This document shows, piece after piece, positions 61,634-64,000 of a stretch of 64,000 nucleotides of DNA (position 1 is the first letter of the stretch; each line of letters begins with the position of its first letter). The notes beneath the pieces were generated by a model, which was given only the letters and a program-made list of their open reading frames with translations, made no database searches and was not told the DNA's origin. Where the stretch lies: the NCBI RefSeq assembly GCF_002951615.1, contig NZ_CP019062.1, positions 2,852,001 through 2,916,000 of the forward strand, in the 5' to 3' direction. The DNA is from Rahnella sikkimica (lineage in GTDB: Bacteria; Pseudomonadota; Gammaproteobacteria; Enterobacterales; Enterobacteriaceae). The translations under genes were made by a program, and so were the position numbers.

Positions 61634-63383
61634 CTGTTGCCTCTTTTTGATTATTTACTATGTCTGCATTTTCATCGGCAGTCAGCGCGTCAGGTTCAAC
61701 GTTCATGGTACGCAACACCCCGCCCATGATGGCGCCAAACACCGGTGCGGAAACGGCCCCACCGTAATACTTCCCGCCCTGCGGATCGTTAATCACGACC
61801 ACCAGGGCATATCTTGGGTTGCTTGCCGGCGCAACACCGGCGGTATAAGCAATGTATTTATTGACGTATTTGCCGTCCGGACCGACTTTCTTCGCAGTAC
61901 CGGTTTTAATCGCAATACGGTAACCCTTGATCGCGGCTTTCACGCCGCCGCCGCCCGGCAGCGCAACGCTTTCCATCATATGAACGACGGTGCGCACCAA
62001 AGGTTCCGGGAACACACGTTCACCGGAAACCGGGGGATCAACGCGTGTGATCGACAACGGGCGATAGATGCCCATACTGCCGATCGTGGCATAGACTCGC
62101 GCTAGCTGGAGAGGTGTCACCATTAGCCCGTAGCCGAAAGAGAAGGTGGCCCTCTCTATGTCAGACCACCGTTGTTTTTTAGGGTATAAGCCACTGCTTT
62201 CTCCAACCAGCCCCAAATTGGTCGGTTTTCCCAATCCGAATCGCGAGTAAGTGTCTACCAGCTCTGCGGATGGCATCGATAACGCCAGTCGTGAAACACC
62301 GACGTTACTCGACTTCTGCAAGATACCCGTCACGGAAAGCTCCGCGTAACGGGCCACATCTTTAATCTCATGGCCGTTGATCCGGTACGGCAGCGTATTG
62401 AGCACGCTGTTCTCACGGACCACACCATTCTTCAACGCGGTCATGACGACCATCGGTTTCACGGTAGAACCCGGTTCGAAGATGTCAGTGATTGCACGGT
62501 TACGCATCACGTCTTTCGGCGTATCCGGCATGTTGTTCGGGTTATAGGACGGGCTGTTGGCCATCGCCAGCACTTCGCCGGTTTGCACATCGACCAGCAC
62601 CGCCGTGCCGGATTCCGCTTTATTGAAGGCCACGGCGTTATTGAGTTCGCGGTACACCAGCGCCTGCAGACGTTCGTCAATGCTCAGCGCCAGATTGTGG
62701 GCAGCCTGGCTGTCGACGGTGGAGATATCTTCAATGACGCGGCCAAAACGGTCTTTACGGATGGTACGTTCACCCGGTTTGCCGGTCAGCCAGCGGTCAA
62801 AACTCTTCTCAACGCCTTCAATGCCTTCACCGTCAATGTTGGTGACGCCAATGACGTGCGATGTAACCTGCCCGGCCGGATAATAACGGCGGGATTCCTG
62901 ACGCAGAGAAATCCCTGGCAGCTTGAGTTTATGGACATATTCGCCAACGGCCGGATTCACCTGACGCGCCAGATACACGAAACGGCCTTTCGGATTCGCA
63001 TTGATGCGGGCAGAAAGTTGATCGAGCGGCATGTTTAGCGCATCGGCCAGGGCTTTCCATTTGGTATCAACCGTGATGCCACCGCGATCGTTAATTTCTT
63101 TCGGGTCGGCCCAGATTGCATTGACCGGCACGCTTACCGCCAGAGGACGACCAGAGCGGTCGGTAATCATGCCGCGGGATGTGGGGATGGTCTGAACGCG
63201 CAGGGAACGTAAATCCCCTTCTTTGACCAGTTTGTCCGGATTAATGACTTGCAGATAAGCCACACGCAACATCAGACCCACCAGGGCCAGAAGGATACAG
63301 GCGCACAACAACGCAAAACGCCAGCTAATAAAGCTGGCTTGATCTTCGGGACGCTTTAACTTCGCGGTGCGTGTTGCTTTCAT
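61620..63383 (-). CDS. ftsI: Septal transpeptidase FtsI (PBP3)
   Basis: Class B penicillin-binding protein crosslinking septal peptidoglycan with FtsW, 587 residues (E. coli 588). One TM helix near residues 22-42, pedestal domain with [15 protein letters not shown], and transpeptidase motifs STVKP (active Ser), SSN and KTGT. The segment [15 protein letters not shown] is the active-site helix. No deviation at these residues is seen. Follows ftsL after 27 bp. Confidence 0.97.
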   Translation of the reverse strand: MKATRTAKLKRPEDQASFISWRFALLCACILLALVGLMLRVAYLQVINPDKLVKEGDLRSLRVQTIPTSRGMITDRSGRPLAVSVPVNAIWADPKEINDRGGITVDTKWKALADALNMPLDQLSARINANPKGRFVYLARQVNPAVGEYVHKLKLPGISLRQESRRYYPAGQVTSHVIGVTNIDGEGIEGVEKSFDRWLTGKPGERTIRKDRFGRVIEDISTVDSQAAHNLALSIDERLQALVYRELNNAVAFNKAESGTAVLVDVQTGEVLAMANSPSYNPNNMPDTPKDVMRNRAITDIFEPGSTVKPMVVMTALKNGVVRENSVLNTLPYRINGHEIKDVARYAELSVTGILQKSSNVGVSRLALSMPSAELVDTYSRFGLGKPTNLGLVGESSGLYPKKQRWSDIERATFSFGYGLMVTPLQLARVYATIGSMGIYRPLSITRVDPPVSGERVFPEPLVRTVVHMMESVALPGGGGVKAAIKGYRIAIKTGTAKKVGPDGKYVNKYIAYTAGVAPASNPRYALVVVINDPQGGKYYGGAVSAPVFGAIMGGVLRTMNVEPDALTADENADIVNNQKEATGGRS

Positions 63384-63410
63384 TAGCTGCCTGTATTCTC
63401 CATGCGCATT

Positions 63411-63731
63411 TTAAGGCTGAACCACAATAGTTTCTTGAGAGGGATCAACGTGCTGCATCTGCAATTTCTCCGTTGCGATGCGTTCTACCCGGCTGTGATC
63501 GCCGAGAGCGTTCTCTTCGAGGATCAGGTTGCGCCATTCAATGTCCAGCGCATCCCTTTCCAATACCAGCTGTTCACGCTGCGCCGTCAGCAAACGCGTA
63601 CGGTGCGCAGTGGTCACAACGAATATTGCGCTGACCAGAACGGCGGTCAGCAAAATCATCGGGATCTTGCCGTTGCGAAGAATATCGCTGGCAATGACCC
63701 CCACCAGTCCGTGGCGTTCGTTACCAATCAC
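63411..63731 (-). CDS. ftsL: Cell division protein FtsL
   Basis: Small bitopic protein of the FtsQLB complex, 106 residues. A cytosolic N-terminus, one TM helix (about 24-43), and a leucine-zipper-like periplasmic coiled coil; the stretch [20 protein letters not shown] is shared with E. coli. Start GTG at 63731 overlaps the rsmH stop by 4 bp. It is about 15 residues shorter at the N-terminus than E. coli FtsL, so a start further upstream inside rsmH is possible. Confidence 0.92.
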   Translation of the reverse strand: MIGNERHGLVGVIASDILRNGKIPMILLTAVLVSAIFVVTTAHRTRLLTAQREQLVLERDALDIEWRNLILEENALGDHSRVERIATEKLQMQHVDPSQETIVVQP

Positions 63732-64000
63732 GCGCTCGTTCTCTCAGCAAAGCGCAGAACAGAACTGCGAGCCCGTGGGTTCTCTGACACTTCCGCATCA
63801 GAAGGCATCATTTTTCCGACAGATTTCAGCGAACGTCCGCCGAGTTCCGCGATCTGCGCTTCCGTCATCGGGATACCCGCCGGAACCTGTGCGCCACGAC
63901 TGTGCTGACGGATAAAACGCTTCACGATACGGTCTTCCAGTGAATGGAAGCTGATCACGGATAAACGTCCCTGCGGTGCCAGAATTTCCAGCGCGCCGTC
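63728..64000 (-). CDS. rsmH: 16S rRNA m4C1402 methyltransferase RsmH, partial
   Basis: C-terminal 90 codons of the methyltransferase (formerly MraW) that N4-methylates C1402 of 16S rRNA. The reading frame is open to the window edge and begins there with [20 protein letters not shown]; the family motifs [12 protein letters not shown] and [16 protein letters not shown] follow. The N-terminal SAM-binding domain and the mraZ gene are expected beyond position 64000. Overlaps ftsL by 4 bp. Confidence 0.93.
   Translation of the reverse strand, partial: DGALEILAPQGRLSVISFHSLEDRIVKRFIRQHSRGAQVPAGIPMTEAQIAELGGRSLKSVGKMMPSDAEVSENPRARSSVLRFAERTSA

Overview
The window is a chromosomal segment of an enterobacterium. 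With E. coli K-12 as reference, its backbone is the reverse of the region from panB down to the start of the division and cell-wall cluster (panB, panC, panD, yadH, yadG, can, hpt, cueO, yacC, speE, speD, yacL, acnB, lpd, aceF, aceE, pdhR, aroP, ampE, ampD, nadC, ppdD, hofB, hofC, guaC, coaE, zapD, yacG, mutT, secA, secM, lpxC, ftsZ to rsmH). A contiguous panBCD, the absence of gcd and yacH, a DUF721 gene next to secM and the protein divergence suggest Yersiniaceae, with a Rahnella- or Serratia-like genome the best guess. Genus assignment is inference. I see no rRNA, tRNA, CRISPR array, insertion sequence or prophage.

Region by region: 1-1553 holds a QseBC-type two-component system (the kinase runs off the left edge). 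1712-3862 is panBCD (pantothenate). 3994-7129 holds the ABC exporter yadGH, carbonic anhydrase can and hpt. 7241-12187 is a complete sorbitol (glucitol) operon, srlAEBD-srlM-srlR-gutQ, in the slot where E. coli carries gcd. 12448-16519 holds cueO with a CueR-type promoter, the pilotin-like yacC, and spermidine genes speE-speD. 16954-18809 is an insertion of an orphan outer-membrane beta-barrel gene and a YddG-like exporter. 18812-29478 carries yacL, acnB and the pyruvate dehydrogenase genes lpd, aceF, aceE, pdhR. 29907-33904 carries aroP and an inserted two-gene glycoside uptake and hydrolysis unit (GPH symporter plus GH43). 33976-43317 carries ampE-ampD, nadC, the type IV pilus operon ppdD-hofB-hofC, guaC, coaE-zapD-yacG and mutT. 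43429-64000 holds secA, secM, a DUF721 gene, lpxC and the tightly overlapped dcw cluster from ftsZ back to a truncated rsmH.

Regulatory logic is unusually readable. There is a CueR operator in a 19-bp promoter spacer, a PdhR palindrome, a pair of TyrR boxes spaced 23 bp centre to centre before aroP, a class II CRP-type promoter before acnB, and a 10-bp inverted repeat next to a CRP-like site before srlA. Several good intrinsic terminators mark transcript ends, including hairpins inside the srl operon and between pdhR and aceE.

Most of the window is conserved housekeeping DNA. The least explained parts are: the orphan outer-membrane protein and its upstream long inverted repeat, which contains four GATC sites and ends in a T run; a 12-codon reading frame with a perfect ribosome-binding site antisense and downstream of aroP; the DUF721 (DciA-like) gene whose start is 26 bp from that of secM; and a SecM with a divergent arrest motif.
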